This document shows positions 41,246-49,397 of a stretch of DNA of 64,000 nt, one piece after another. This DNA is from Nocardia shimofusensis NBRC 100134 (GTDB lineage: Bacteria > Actinomycetota > Actinomycetes > Mycobacteriales > Mycobacteriaceae). Where the stretch lies: positions 53,226 to 117,225 of the forward strand of contig NZ_BDBT01000024.1 in the NCBI RefSeq assembly GCF_001613125.1. Direction: 5' to 3'. The position numbers and the translations under genes are program-made. Each line of letters starts with the position of its first letter. Position 1 is the first letter of the stretch. The notes beneath the pieces were generated by a model that was not told the origin of the DNA, searched no databases, and saw only the letters and a program-made list of their open reading frames with translations.

Positions 41246-42115
41246 TCAAGCGGTGTGGAGGCCGTCGAGGAGGGTGCTGAGGATGGGGGAGCGGCGGGCG
41301 TCGGTGCGCAGGACGGCGGATACCGGGATGCGCAGCGGGTGGTCGGCGAGTTCGACGGTGGCGATGCCGTCGGTGGGACTGTTGGCGTAGAGGATGGTCC
41401 AGGCATCGGGGTGGTTGATCAGTTCCATCGTCGCGGTGTGGTCGGGTGGGATGGGCGGGCCGAAGGTGGGGCCGACGGGGAGGTCGGCGAAGGCGGCGCG
41501 CACGACGTTGTGCAGCAGAACCTGTTCGGACTCCGGGGGTAGTAGCAGGGGGTAGGCGCCGAGTTCGGTGAGGGTGACGTCGGTGCGGCCGGCGAGGGGG
41601 TGTTCGGGGGCGGTGGCGAGCATGAGGTCCTCGACCCAGAGTTGCTCGACGTCGATACCGGGTTGCCGGACGCTGCCGCGGATCAGCGCCAGATCGCAGT
41701 CGCCGTCGGCCACCGCGGAGATGCGCTGACGGAACGGCTTGATGACGAATTCGATCTCCGCGTCGGGATGCGCGGCGCGGGCGCGGGCGATGGCCGACAG
41801 CGAGCGGGTGGCGAAGGACATGTTGGCGGCCAGCCGGATTCGCGGACTGGTGGTGCGCACCGCGGCCCGGATGGCCGACTCCAGGCTGAGCATTTGCTTG
41901 GCCAGTGGTAGTAATCTTGTGCTCGCGTCGGTCGGCACCACCGATCGGGTCGAGCGCTCGAAGAGCTGCACCCCGAGGTCGTGTTCGAGACGGGCGATCT
42001 GGTGACTGATCGCCGACTGCGAGATGAAGCAGCGGGCCGCTGCCCTGCTGAAACTGAGCTCCTCGCATACCGCGACGAAGTACGTGAGCTGCCGAAGCTC
42101 CACTTCGATCTCCAT
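41246..42115 (-). CDS. LysR family transcriptional regulator
   Basis: 289 residues. The winged HTH (VELRQLTYFVAVCEELSFSRAAARCFISQSAISHQIARLEHDLGVQLFER) is at 5-54, and the periplasmic-binding-like effector domain follows from about 90. Divergent from the NDH-2 gene, with a 19-bp inverted repeat in between. Standard LysR logic predicts that it activates the dehydrogenase gene in response to an unknown effector and represses itself. Confidence 0.92.
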   Translation of the reverse strand: MEIEVELRQLTYFVAVCEELSFSRAAARCFISQSAISHQIARLEHDLGVQLFERSTRSVVPTDASTRLLPLAKQMLSLESAIRAAVRTTSPRIRLAANMSFATRSLSAIARARAAHPDAEIEFVIKPFRQRISAVADGDCDLALIRGSVRQPGIDVEQLWVEDLMLATAPEHPLAGRTDVTLTELGAYPLLLPPESEQVLLHNVVRAAFADLPVGPTFGPPIPPDHTATMELINHPDAWTILYANSPTDGIATVELADHPLRIPVSAVLRTDARRSPILSTLLDGLHTA

Positions 42116-42126
42116 TCATGAGCAAG

Positions 42127-42145
42127 TCAGATAAGAGTCATCTGA
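42127..42145. promoter_or_regulatory. LysR-type operator between the regulator and the NDH-2 gene
   Basis: TCAGAT-AAGAGTC-ATCTGA, a perfect 6-bp inverted repeat around 7 bases that satisfies T-N11-A, 12 bp before the LysR start codon and 70 bp before the dehydrogenase. Confidence 0.72.
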
Positions 42146-42214
42146 ATTATGCGCCCTGACCCCTGAAATATTCGAGTTCCGGATAACGGTTTGTCATGAC
42201 AGAGGAGGAAAGTG

Positions 42215-43528
42215 ATGAACAACGTCGTTACCGTGGAAGCTATGGGGGCCGGAGTGCTCGAGTACAAAGATGTGGTCATTGTCGGGTCGGGGTTCGGCGG
42301 GCTCGCCGCCGCCAAGCAGCTGGCGAAGTCGGGGGTCGAGTACGTCCTGATCTCGAGTACCCGCGAGCACCTTTTCCAGCCGCTGCTGTACCAGGTCGCC
42401 ACCGGTGTGCTGGGCGCGGAGGAGATCGCCCCGCCGATCGAGCGGATCCTGCGCAGGCACGACAACGGTGAGACCCGCCACGGCACCGTGATCGGCATCG
42501 ATCCCGACGCCGCCGTGCTGACCTACCGCACCGAGCAGGGCGTCCGCCGCATCCGTTACGGCTCGCTGATCGCGGCGACCGGCGCGTCGCAGTCCTACTT
42601 CGGCCGCGACGATTTCGCCGAGAAGACCTACTCGCTCAAGACCATCGACGACGCGAAGCTGCTGCGCGCGCAGATCGAACGGGTATTCACCGAGGCCGCG
42701 AAGGCCGACCCGGAGACCAGGGACCGGCTGCTGAGTTTCGTGGTCGTCGGCGCGGGCGCGACCGGCGTCGAGGTGGCCGGCCAGCTCACCGAGCTCGCGA
42801 AAAGGCATTTCCACCAGAAGGTTTCGGTAACCCTGGTCGAGGGCGCGGGCGCGGTGCTGCCGCCGTTCGGCGGCGGGCTGTCGGAATACGCGAAGAAGTC
42901 GTTGACCGAGGGCGGTGTCGATGTGCTGCTGGACACCTTCGTCACCGATATCGAACCCGGTGCGGTCACCGTCAAGGACAAGTCGGGCGCCGAGCGCACG
43001 ATCGCCGCCGAGACGGTGGTGTGGTCGGCCGGTGTGCAGGCGGGTGGCTTCGCGAAGCTGCTGGCCGAGGTGACCGGCGCCGAAACCGATCGTGCGGGAC
43101 GGCTGTTGATCAACCCGGATCTGACCGTGGGCGGCTACGCCGACATCTACGCCATCGGCGACATGACCTCGCTCAACGGCTACCCCGGCCAGTCGCCGGT
43201 GGCCATGCAGGAAGGCCGTCACGCCGCCGACATCATCCGCCGCAAGATCCGGCCCGGCACCCCCTTCGTCTATTGGGACAAGGGCAGCATGGCGGTGATC
43301 AGCCGGTTCAGCGCGGTCGCGAAGCTCAACGAGAGCATCAGCTTCCGCGGCGTCATCGCCTGGTTCATGTGGCTGGCGGTGCATCTGTTCTATCTGGTCG
43401 GCTTCCGCAACCGGTTCGCCGCGGTCGCCTCGTGGCTGATCGCCTTCATCGGTACCGGACGCCCCGGCTTCGACGAGGTGGAGCGGCAGGCCGAGCGGAC
43501 CGAGGAACGCACACCCATCGCCGCGTAG
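42215..43528 (+). CDS. Type II NADH:quinone oxidoreductase-like flavoprotein
   Basis: 437 residues. Two dinucleotide-binding motifs, VVIVGSGFGGLAAAKQL and VVVGAGATGVEVAGQL, bind FAD and NAD(P)H; YAIGDMTSL is the FAD pyrophosphate site; FLFQPLLYQVATG-type loop (HLFQPLLYQVATGVLG) is NDH-2 typical. The C-terminal hydrophobic helix (GVIAWFMWLAVHLFYLVGF) would anchor it to the membrane as in Ndh. ATG 42215 sits 6 bp behind AGGAGG; GTG 42212 is too close. Probably a non-proton-pumping NADH dehydrogenase, regulated by the divergent LysR protein. Confidence 0.9.
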   Translation: MNNVVTVEAMGAGVLEYKDVVIVGSGFGGLAAAKQLAKSGVEYVLISSTREHLFQPLLYQVATGVLGAEEIAPPIERILRRHDNGETRHGTVIGIDPDAAVLTYRTEQGVRRIRYGSLIAATGASQSYFGRDDFAEKTYSLKTIDDAKLLRAQIERVFTEAAKADPETRDRLLSFVVVGAGATGVEVAGQLTELAKRHFHQKVSVTLVEGAGAVLPPFGGGLSEYAKKSLTEGGVDVLLDTFVTDIEPGAVTVKDKSGAERTIAAETVVWSAGVQAGGFAKLLAEVTGAETDRAGRLLINPDLTVGGYADIYAIGDMTSLNGYPGQSPVAMQEGRHAADIIRRKIRPGTPFVYWDKGSMAVISRFSAVAKLNESISFRGVIAWFMWLAVHLFYLVGFRNRFAAVASWLIAFIGTGRPGFDEVERQAERTEERTPIAA

Positions 43529-43709
43529 CGGCTGTTCGGATCACGGCCGCGTAGCGGCCGTTCGGGTCACGCGTTCGCCGCGTCGGCGCGAATGGTTCGC
43601 GACGTCGCGGTGAACAGCGGGTGTGACCTCGGTCTCGTTCACCGAACGGGCATTCGGGCGACACTTCGAGGTCGCCCCATCGCAGTGTCGGCCTGGCTTC
43701 ATCAGGGAC

Positions 43710-44537
43710 ATGACTGTTACGTCTGTGCTGACAGCCCCGGCAGGCCCGGCGGAATCCGGCGCGCCGCGCTCGCGGTACGCGCTGGTCGTCGCCTCCGACG
43801 CCGAGCATCGCGAAGCGGCCCAGCGTTTGCGCTACGGGGTGTTCGCCAACGAACCGGGATTCGTCATCGCCGACGACGGAACCGGCCTGGACGCGGACCG
43901 TTTCGACGAGCACTGCGACCATCTGCTGGTCCGCGACGAGCGCAGCGGCGAGTTCGTCGGCTGCTACCGGATGTTGCCGCCGGACAAGGCCGTCGCGGCG
44001 GGCGGGTACTACACCGCCACCGAATTCGATCTGGCGCAGCTGGATCCGCACGGCAGGCGCATCGTGGAGATGGGCCGCGCCTGCGTGGTGCCCGAGCACC
44101 GCAACGGCTCGGTGCTCACCCTCATGTGGGCGGGCATCCTGCACTACATCCAGCTCACCGGCTATGAACAGGTGATGGGCTGCGTCTCGGTGCCGATGCA
44201 GGAACAACCCGGCGACCCGGCGGGCCACAATGTGCGCGGCGTGCGGGATCTGCTGCTGGCCAAGCATGTCGTGGCGCCGGAGTTGCGGGTCCGGCCCTTC
44301 CGGCCTGTGGTCGTCGACGGTCGTCCCCTCGACGAACTGCCCGCCCCCGCCCGCCCTAAGCTCCCGCCGCTGATGCGCGGCTACCTGCGCCTGGGCGCGC
44401 AGATCTGCGGCGAACCCGCGCACGATCCGGATTTCGGGGTCGCGGACTTCGTCGCGCTGCTCGGCATGGACACCGTCGACACCCGGTACCTGGAGCGCCT
44501 GCAGGGCGCCGCGACGGCCCTGGACACGGGCCGGTAA
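43710..44537 (+). CDS. GNAT acyltransferase, probably ornithine-acyl-ACP N-acyltransferase (OlsB-like)
   Basis: 275 residues. LRYGVFANEPGF (N-terminal), VGCYRMLPP, IVEMGRACVVPEHRNGSVLTLMWAGI and VMGCVSVPMQ match the OlsB/FeeM-type acyl-ACP N-acyltransferase family. It corresponds to Rv3027c. Paired with the next gene it could make lyso-ornithine lipid from ornithine and 3-hydroxyacyl-ACP. ATG 43710 gives the family length; its ribosome site is weak. Confidence 0.82.
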   Translation: MTVTSVLTAPAGPAESGAPRSRYALVVASDAEHREAAQRLRYGVFANEPGFVIADDGTGLDADRFDEHCDHLLVRDERSGEFVGCYRMLPPDKAVAAGGYYTATEFDLAQLDPHGRRIVEMGRACVVPEHRNGSVLTLMWAGILHYIQLTGYEQVMGCVSVPMQEQPGDPAGHNVRGVRDLLLAKHVVAPELRVRPFRPVVVDGRPLDELPAPARPKLPPLMRGYLRLGAQICGEPAHDPDFGVADFVALLGMDTVDTRYLERLQGAATALDTGR

Positions 44538-44549
44538 GGACGTCTCGCC

Positions 44550-45602
44550 ATGTTCGACACAGTGCGCACCGCGAACCCGTCTGTCGACGCTCCGGCCGAC
44601 AGCGCGCAGCGCCCCGCCTACCGGGCTTCTGCCGAGCAGTCCGCTGTCGACCGGCGTCGCGGCGCCGAGCGCGTGGCGGGCGCGACGCCCTCGAGTGCCC
44701 GGCTTCCGGGGAACGCGCTCGGGCACGCGTGGATGCCGTCGAGCCCTTGCGGACCCGCCTGCATCGAACCCACCGCGCGGGTCGGCGCACTGCGGGTGAT
44801 CGCCCGCGTCGCCGGCCTCGCCGGACTGTTGACGAGCTACCCGCTGGCGCATGTGGCGACGCCGCCGGTCGTTCGCGACCGGATGCGGCGCGGCTATGCC
44901 CACGCCGCGCTGAGTTGCCTCGGCATGAGCCTGAAGGTGGTGGACCGGCGCGTTCCTCAGCAGGCGCCGCGTTCGGCCGGGGTGCTCGTCGTCGTCGGCC
45001 ATGTCGGCTGGACCGATGTGCTCGCGCTGGTGGCGGTACGGCCGATGGGCTTCGTGGCCCGCGCCGACCTGGTCGACTGGCCGGTGCTCGGCCCGCTCGC
45101 CCGGCTGATGAAGGTCGTCCCGATCGAACGCGAGCGACTGCGCGCCCTGCCCGCCACCGTCGAACGAGTAGCTCAGCGGCTGGCGACCGGCGAGACGGTC
45201 GCGGTGTTCCCCGAGGGCACGACCTGGTGCGGTCGCGCCTACGGCAGCCTGCGGCCCGCCTTCTTCCAGGCAGCCGTCGACGCGGGCGCCTTCGTGCAGC
45301 CGATCCGCCTGCGCTATCTGGACCGGCACGGCGCCCAGTGCACCGTCCCCGGCTTCGTCGGCGCCGATTCGTTCCTCGATTCGGCGCTGCGGGTGCTGCG
45401 CTCCTCGGGGATCACCGCAGAGATCGTGCTCGAACCACTCGAGTACCCGGGGCTGGACCGGCGTGAGCTGGCACGACGCTGCGAGCGGGCAGTGCGCGGC
45501 GGCGAGTTGTCCCGGCACGGACTCGACAGCTCGGAGTGGATCGAGGCCACCGCGACCCGCGTGCAGGACCCGTCCGTCGCGCCGGCCGCCGAGTACGCAT
45601 GA
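44550..45602 (+). CDS. Lysophospholipid/lyso-ornithine-lipid acyltransferase (OlsA-like)
   Basis: 350 residues. After a long polar N-terminal extension of about 75 residues, a PlsC-type domain shows GHVGWTDVLAL (H-x4-D catalytic block, with Gly in place of the usual Asn before His) and VFPEGTTWCG. Twelve bases after the OlsB-like gene, so co-transcribed; counterpart of Rv3026c. It would O-acylate the lyso-lipid made by its neighbour. The exact acceptor is inferred from gene pairing. Confidence 0.82.
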   Translation: MFDTVRTANPSVDAPADSAQRPAYRASAEQSAVDRRRGAERVAGATPSSARLPGNALGHAWMPSSPCGPACIEPTARVGALRVIARVAGLAGLLTSYPLAHVATPPVVRDRMRRGYAHAALSCLGMSLKVVDRRVPQQAPRSAGVLVVVGHVGWTDVLALVAVRPMGFVARADLVDWPVLGPLARLMKVVPIERERLRALPATVERVAQRLATGETVAVFPEGTTWCGRAYGSLRPAFFQAAVDAGAFVQPIRLRYLDRHGAQCTVPGFVGADSFLDSALRVLRSSGITAEIVLEPLEYPGLDRRELARRCERAVRGGELSRHGLDSSEWIEATATRVQDPSVAPAAEYA

Positions 45603-45743
45603 CAGCGACGCCGAGCCGGTGCTCGCGCCGGTCCTGGTGAACCCGGGCAATCGGCGAGTCCGGCCTGCTCGCGCCGGGCGCCGTCGGCCGCCTCTTCGGT
45701 GCGGGAATATCGGCGAGACCGCGACGGCTATCCTTTACTGGTC

Positions 45744-46973
45744 ATGAAGTCGGCTTATTCGGGTCCGGTCATCGGTGCTGCACCCCAGACGGTCTACCTC
45801 GATCATGCGGCGACCACACCGATGTTCCCCGTCGCCATCGAGGCGATGACGGCTGCCCTGGCCATGCCGGGTAACGCGTCCTCGGTGCACGGGTCCGGTC
45901 GGACCGCCCGGCGGCTGCTCGAGGAGGCGCGCGAGTCGATCGCGGCGAACCTGGGCGCGCGGCCGTCGGAAGTGATCTTCACCTCCGGGGGCACCGAGAG
46001 CGACAACCTCGCGGTCAAGGGCATCTTCTGGGCGCGCAGGGACGCCGACCCGCGCCGGGGGCGGATACTGGTCAGCTCCGTGGAGCACCACGCCGTCATC
46101 GACGCGGTCGAATGGCTCGAGCAGCACGAGGGCGCTCAGGTCACCTGGCTGCCGGTCGACGCCGAGGGCCTGGTCTCGCCGGAGACGTTGCGCGCCGAAT
46201 TGGCCGAGCACGCAGACGAGGTCGCTCTGGTCACCGTCATGTGGGCGAACAACGAAGTCGGCGCCATCCAGCCGATCGCCGAACTCGCCGCGGTGGCACG
46301 GGAATTCGACGTGCCGATGCACAGCGACGCCGTCCAGGCCGCCGCCCAGCTGCCGATCGACTTCGCCTCGAGCGGACTGTCGGCGGCCAGCTTCACCGGT
46401 CACAAATTCGGCGGACCGCACGGCATCGGCGTGCTGCTGCTGGGCAGGCAGGTGCCGTGCGTGCCGCTGCTGCACGGCGGCGGTCACGAACGCGACCTGC
46501 GTTCGGGCACCTCCGACACCCCCGCCGCGGTCGGTATGGCCGCCGCGCTCGACCATGCCGTCGCCGAGCTGTCCGCCCGCTCCGCGGAACTGACCGCGCT
46601 GCGTGACCGGCTGATCGCCGGTGTCACCGACGTGGTCGCCGACGCGGTGCTCAACGGCCCGACCGGCGATGCCCGGTTGCCCGGCAACGCGCATTTCACC
46701 TTCGCGGGCTGCGAGGGCGATTCGCTGTTGATGCTGCTGGACGCCGCCGGAATCGAATGCTCCACCGGCTCGGCGTGCAATGCGGGCGTGGCCGCGCCCA
46801 GCCATGTGCTGATCGCGATGGGCGTGGACCAGCGCACGGCGCGCGGTTCACTGCGATTCTCCCTCGGGCACACCTCGACGCGCGCCGATGTGGACGCCCT
46901 CGTGAAAGCTTTGCCTCAGGTTGTGGAGCGAGCCAGGGCAGCTGGTCTCGCCGGTGTGAAAGGCGGTGTGTGA
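45744..46973 (+). CDS. iscS: Cysteine desulfurase (IscS/NifS-like)
   Basis: 409 residues, PLP-dependent. YLDHAATTPM starts the fold; the PLP Lys is in SFTGHKFGGPHG; the sulfur-carrying Cys is in ECSTGSACNAG; HHAV carries the stacking His. It mobilises sulfur from cysteine as a persulfide. The stop codon overlaps the start of mnmA by one base, which links the sulfur to tRNA 2-thiolation in this operon. Rv3025c counterpart. Confidence 0.94.
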   Translation: MKSAYSGPVIGAAPQTVYLDHAATTPMFPVAIEAMTAALAMPGNASSVHGSGRTARRLLEEARESIAANLGARPSEVIFTSGGTESDNLAVKGIFWARRDADPRRGRILVSSVEHHAVIDAVEWLEQHEGAQVTWLPVDAEGLVSPETLRAELAEHADEVALVTVMWANNEVGAIQPIAELAAVAREFDVPMHSDAVQAAAQLPIDFASSGLSAASFTGHKFGGPHGIGVLLLGRQVPCVPLLHGGGHERDLRSGTSDTPAAVGMAAALDHAVAELSARSAELTALRDRLIAGVTDVVADAVLNGPTGDARLPGNAHFTFAGCEGDSLLMLLDAAGIECSTGSACNAGVAAPSHVLIAMGVDQRTARGSLRFSLGHTSTRADVDALVKALPQVVERARAAGLAGVKGGV

Positions 46974-48109
46974 TGCGGGTACTCGCGGCGATGAGCGGTG
47001 GCGTCGACTCGGCCGTCGCGGCCGCACGCGCGGTCGACGCGGGCCACGAGGTGGTCGGCGTGCACTTGGCGCTGTCGGCGGAACCGGGCACGTTGCGTAC
47101 CGGTTCACGCGGTTGCTGCTCCAAGGAGGACGCCGGTGACGCGCGCCGTGCCGCCGACGTGCTCGGCATCCCGTTCTACGTGTGGGATTTCGCCGATCGC
47201 TTCAAGGAAGACGTGATCGATGATTTCGTCGCCGCCTACGCCGCGGGTGAGACTCCGAATCCGTGCCTGCGCTGCAACGAGAAGATCAAGTTCTCCGCGC
47301 TGGCCGACCGCGCCGTCGCCCTCGGCTTCGACGCCGTGGTGACCGGCCATTACGCGCGGCTGTCCGACGGGGTGCTGCGCCGCGCGGTCGACGCGGACAA
47401 GGACCAGTCCTACGTGCTGGCCGTGCTCACCGCCGAGCAGCTCTCGCGCGCGATGTTCCCGGTCGGCGACACCCCCAAGCCGCGGATCCGGGAAGAGGCC
47501 GCCGAGCGCGGCCTGGCGGTGGCGAACAAGCCAGACAGTCACGACATCTGCTTCATCCCCTCCGGTGACACCCGCGCCTTCCTCGGCGCCAGGATCGGCG
47601 TCAGGCCGGGCGCGCTGGTGGACACCGACGGCCGGGTGCTCGCCGAGCACGAGGGCGTGCACGGCTTCACCATCGGCCAGCGCAAGGGGCTCGGCCTGCG
47701 CGGCCCCGCGGCCGACGGCAAGCCCCGCTACGTGACCGACATCGACCCCGATTCGGGCACGGTGCGGGTCGGCTCGGCCGAAGACCTGCAGGTCTGGGAG
47801 GTGCGCGCGGACCGGGCGATCTGGACCTCCGGCCGGGCGCCGGAGGAGCCGTTCGACTGCGTGGCCCAGGTGCGCGCGCACGGCGGCACCGCACCCGCCG
47901 TCGCCGAAGCGGTCGACGGGGGACTGCTGGTGCGCCTGCGCGAGCCGCTGACCGGCGTCGCGAAGGGCCAAGCCGTGGTGCTGTACCGCCCGGACGAGGC
48001 AGGCGACCGAGTGCTCGGCAGCGGCACCATCACCGGCACCGCCCGCGCTGACGGCGCCGCGGAGAGCCGGGCAGCCGCGCAGACCTCCGCCGACGCGACC
48101 GCGGGGTGA
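46973..48109 (+). CDS. mnmA: tRNA-specific 2-thiouridylase MnmA
   Basis: 378 residues. PP-loop SGGVDSAV (8-15); catalytic NPCLRCNEKIKF and DSHDICFIPSGD carry the nucleophile and persulfide cysteines; FTIGQRKGLG is a further signature. It makes 2-thiouridine at the tRNA wobble position 34. It begins inside the stop of the cysteine desulfurase gene (TGATG), so the donor and acceptor enzymes are co-translated. The C-terminal tail is Ala-rich. Confidence 0.96.
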   Translation: MRVLAAMSGGVDSAVAAARAVDAGHEVVGVHLALSAEPGTLRTGSRGCCSKEDAGDARRAADVLGIPFYVWDFADRFKEDVIDDFVAAYAAGETPNPCLRCNEKIKFSALADRAVALGFDAVVTGHYARLSDGVLRRAVDADKDQSYVLAVLTAEQLSRAMFPVGDTPKPRIREEAAERGLAVANKPDSHDICFIPSGDTRAFLGARIGVRPGALVDTDGRVLAEHEGVHGFTIGQRKGLGLRGPAADGKPRYVTDIDPDSGTVRVGSAEDLQVWEVRADRAIWTSGRAPEEPFDCVAQVRAHGGTAPAVAEAVDGGLLVRLREPLTGVAKGQAVVLYRPDEAGDRVLGSGTITGTARADGAAESRAAAQTSADATAG

Positions 48110-48232
48110 CATCGCGAAGGTCATGACACCACCGCGTCGCGACGGTGCGCCGCCGCGAGGCGCGGCGGTCATGAGGACAACGCGGTCGACAGGACAGCGC
48201 CGGGAACGTGGCATCGTGGTGAGGGGCAAGTC

Positions 48233-49345
48233 GTGGTCAGGGAAACGGTAACGCGGACAAACGATTCCGAGGCGGCCGACGGGCCGGGTGCGGCGGCAGG
48301 GGCCCGAGCCGGGCAGGCGCGCGAGATCCTGCGCGGTGGCGTCACCACCGGCATGGGCTCGTGGCCCGGCACCGATCCCCGCGAGGCAACAGCGACCGTT
48401 CTCGGTGAACTGCCGGACCTGGCGCATCTGGTCGAGCTGCCCGCCCGCGGCATCGGCGCGGACATGATCGGCCGCATGTCGGCTCTGCTGGTCGACATGC
48501 GTCTGGACACCAGCACCCGTGCCTACCGGCTGGCCGCCCGTCCCGGCGCGGTCTCCCGGCGCGCCCGCGATCTGCTGCGTGCCGATCTCGACGCACTCGA
48601 AGAAGTGTGGGAGACATCGGGTTCGGCGGGCACGGACCGGGTGATCAAGCTGCAGGCGGCAGGCCCGCTGACCCTGGCCGCGCAGATCGAACTGCCTTCC
48701 GGCCATCGCGTGCTCACCGATCCCGGTGCCGTGCGCGATCTGTCCGAGTCGCTGGCCGAAGGCGTGGCCGCGCACGCCGAGGAGGTGCGCAAGCGCCTGG
48801 GCGCCGACGTCGTCGTACAGCTCGATGAGCCGAATCTGCGCGAGGTGCTCGACGGCGCGCTGCGCGGCGCCAGCGTCCTCGACACGGTGCGCGCGGTCCC
48901 GGAACCGGAGGCCCAGGCGGTGCTGGATCGGGTGATCGAAGCGCAGCGCGCTCCCGTGGTGCTGCACGACTGTTCCGCCAACCCGCCGCTGCCGCTGTTG
49001 CGGCGCACCGCGGCGGTCGCCCTGGCCATCGACGTCGCCCATATCGGCACCGCCGACCTCGACTCGCTCGGCGAAACGCTCGACGCGGGCAAGAAACTCG
49101 TGCTCGGCCTAATCCCCACCACCGAACCCGCGGGCACCGTCACCTGGCGCGAGATCGCCGAACCCGGCGTGCGCCTGATCGACCGCCTCGGCTTTCCCCG
49201 CGCCACGCTGGCCCGTCGGATACTGGTCGCTCCGGCCTGCGGTCTCGGCGGCGCGCCGCTGCCCTGGGCACGGCGCGCGCTGACCCTGGCCGCCGAGGTC
49301 ACCCGCGCCTACGCCGAGGATCCGGAGTCGCTCGGGGCCCGGTGA
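48233..49345 (+). CDS. MetE-like cobalamin-independent methionine synthase family protein
   Basis: 370 residues, about the size of the MetE C-terminal (catalytic) barrel alone. GVTTGMGSWPGTDPREA opens the barrel; VVLHDCSANPPLPLL and VAPACGLGGAPLPWARRAL give the zinc His/Cys set. It resembles Rv3015c and archaeal core-MetE proteins. Such short forms act on methylated corrinoids or unknown methyl donors rather than folate. GTG start after a G-rich ribosome site. Confidence 0.82.
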   Translation: MVRETVTRTNDSEAADGPGAAAGARAGQAREILRGGVTTGMGSWPGTDPREATATVLGELPDLAHLVELPARGIGADMIGRMSALLVDMRLDTSTRAYRLAARPGAVSRRARDLLRADLDALEEVWETSGSAGTDRVIKLQAAGPLTLAAQIELPSGHRVLTDPGAVRDLSESLAEGVAAHAEEVRKRLGADVVVQLDEPNLREVLDGALRGASVLDTVRAVPEPEAQAVLDRVIEAQRAPVVLHDCSANPPLPLLRRTAAVALAIDVAHIGTADLDSLGETLDAGKKLVLGLIPTTEPAGTVTWREIAEPGVRLIDRLGFPRATLARRILVAPACGLGGAPLPWARRALTLAAEVTRAYAEDPESLGAR

Positions 49346-49397
49346 ACCACCGCCGACGTGCGGGAACGTGTCGGTGGGCTCGGCTAATGTGCTTTTC

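Noticed and set aside
41184..42125. A 313-codon frame overlapping the LysR gene on the same strand
   Set aside because: His/Arg/Pro-rich low-complexity product; the LysR frame has a full HTH and effector domain.
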